Assembly: GCA_043747595.1 (NCBI GenBank)
Contig: JAYTOX010000084.1
Span: forward strand, 1 to 7,451
Reading direction: 5' to 3'
Origin: JADKIH01 sp043747595
GTDB taxonomy: Bacteria > Bacteroidota > Bacteroidia > AKYH767-A > 2013-40CM-41-45
Length of the DNA: 7,451 nucleotides
A program made the position numbers and the translations under genes. The notes beneath the pieces were generated by a model that was not told the origin of the DNA, did not search any database, and worked only from the letters and a program-made list of their open reading frames with translations. Of this stretch, positions 7,184 to 7,451 are shown one piece after another (the stretch's first letter is position 1; every line of letters starts with the position of its first letter).

Positions 7184-7270
7184 AGGTTTTTATTTGGTGC
7201 TTTGAAATTTGTAAAAACTCGAAAAAGTTTGAGCGAAGAATCCAACGCAATAAATAAAAACCTTTTTTTT
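7184..7270 (+). terminator. Terminator-like long inverted repeat after the SRPBCC gene
   Basis: AGGTTTTTATTT (7184-7195) is the exact reverse complement of AAATAAAAACCT (7252-7263), and the right arm ends in a run of eight T residues (7263-7270), as expected for a plus-strand terminator. The 56-nt loop is unusually long. A shorter alternative hairpin competes for the left arm: CGAG-g-TTTTT (7182-7191) can pair with AAAAACTCG (7213-7221), with one bulged G. The stem is mostly A-T, so efficiency is uncertain. Confidence 0.5.
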
Positions 7271-7324
7271 GAGTTGAAGAAAACGAAAATATAGCAGTAA
7301 AAGACATAGATAAAATAGAGTTAG

Positions 7325-7342
7325 AAATAAATAAATAAATAA
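7325..7342. repeat. AAAT tetranucleotide microsatellite
   Basis: Four tandem copies of AAAT (7325-7340) plus a partial fifth. It lies in the gene-free stretch from 7167 to the window end. Such a run can vary in length by slippage but lies outside any gene I accept. Confidence 0.75.
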
Positions 7343-7344
7343 TT

Positions 7345-7440
7345 TGGGCATCCCCCTACGGGTCGGGCTTTCCGCTACAATCTTTTTTTCCTCGCACAAT
7401 CCGCCGCTTCAAAAAAGGATTTCCACTTCAATCCCTGATG
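7345..7440. repeat. Intergenic element with imperfect 18-bp direct repeat
   Basis: GGGCTTTCCGCTACAATC (7365-7382) and AGGATTTCCACTTCAATC (7416-7433) agree at 14 of 18 positions and lie in the same orientation. Between them a T-run (7382-7389) faces an A-run (7411-7416) and could form a hairpin. Before them, the segment at 7346-7367 has several G- and C-triplets (GGGC, CCCCC, CGGG, CGGGC) that allow small hairpins. The base composition is much more GC-rich than the AT-rich DNA just to the left. From memory, very similar strings (CGGGCTTTCCGCT...CAATCTTTT...GGATTTCC...CAATCCC) occur many times between genes in Flavobacterium-like genomes; that needs a genome search. It probably is a dispersed non-coding repeat whose edges may run past the window end. 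Confidence 0.6.
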
Positions 7441-7451
7441 CAAACAGTAGC

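Noticed and set aside
7190..7399. Minus-strand frame of 69 codons
   Set aside because: It starts inside the right-hand intergenic repeat, runs through A/T microsatellite DNA and encodes mostly Leu/Phe/Tyr/Lys from the A-rich strand. It also spans the terminator-like repeat; it looks like a false ORF.

Overview
The window looks like a piece of ordinary Bacteroidota chromosome. The evidence is AT-rich DNA, start codons preceded by A/T-rich stretches with no Shine-Dalgarno sequence, a RecQ with the C-terminal helix-turn-helix extension common in that phylum, and intergenic repeats resembling ones I remember from Flavobacterium/Cytophaga-type genomes. Genus and species cannot be decided from this sequence. 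No phage, transposase, CRISPR array, toxin-antitoxin pair or recognisable defence system is visible.

Layout from left to right. Positions 1-190 are a mosaic of short repeats: CTTCYTA heptamers, a CCGCAGA-type repeat and TGACCTY heptamers. They run into the 3' end of a minus-strand gene for an unrecognised exported protein of 249 residues (175-924). A good minus-strand intrinsic terminator (986-1016) separates it from the upstream genes dxr (2451-3611) and rseP (1038-2360). These encode the NADPH-dependent DXP reductoisomerase of the MEP isoprenoid pathway and the site-2 membrane protease. Further upstream, recQ (4211-6394) is followed after 5 bp by a gene for a very acidic 137-residue protein of unknown function (3792-4205), almost certainly co-transcribed with recQ. 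No clear terminator lies between that gene and dxr, so read-through cannot be excluded.

To the right of recQ the direction switches. A coding-like but stop-interrupted small plus-strand frame (6393-6566) starts on the same CATG as recQ. It is followed by a plus-strand gene for a membrane-anchored SRPBCC-fold protein (6624-7166). The last 285 bp hold no convincing gene. They contain a 12-bp perfect inverted repeat followed by eight T residues (terminator-like), an AAAT microsatellite, and an intergenic element built on an imperfect 18-bp direct repeat (7345-7440).

Functionally the genes are housekeeping: isoprenoid precursor synthesis, envelope proteolysis and DNA repair. The open questions are the acidic partner of recQ, the exported 249-residue protein whose last codons are made of repeat DNA, the broken small frame at 6393, and the two repeat families at the window edges. 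I found no strong case for a new multi-gene system.
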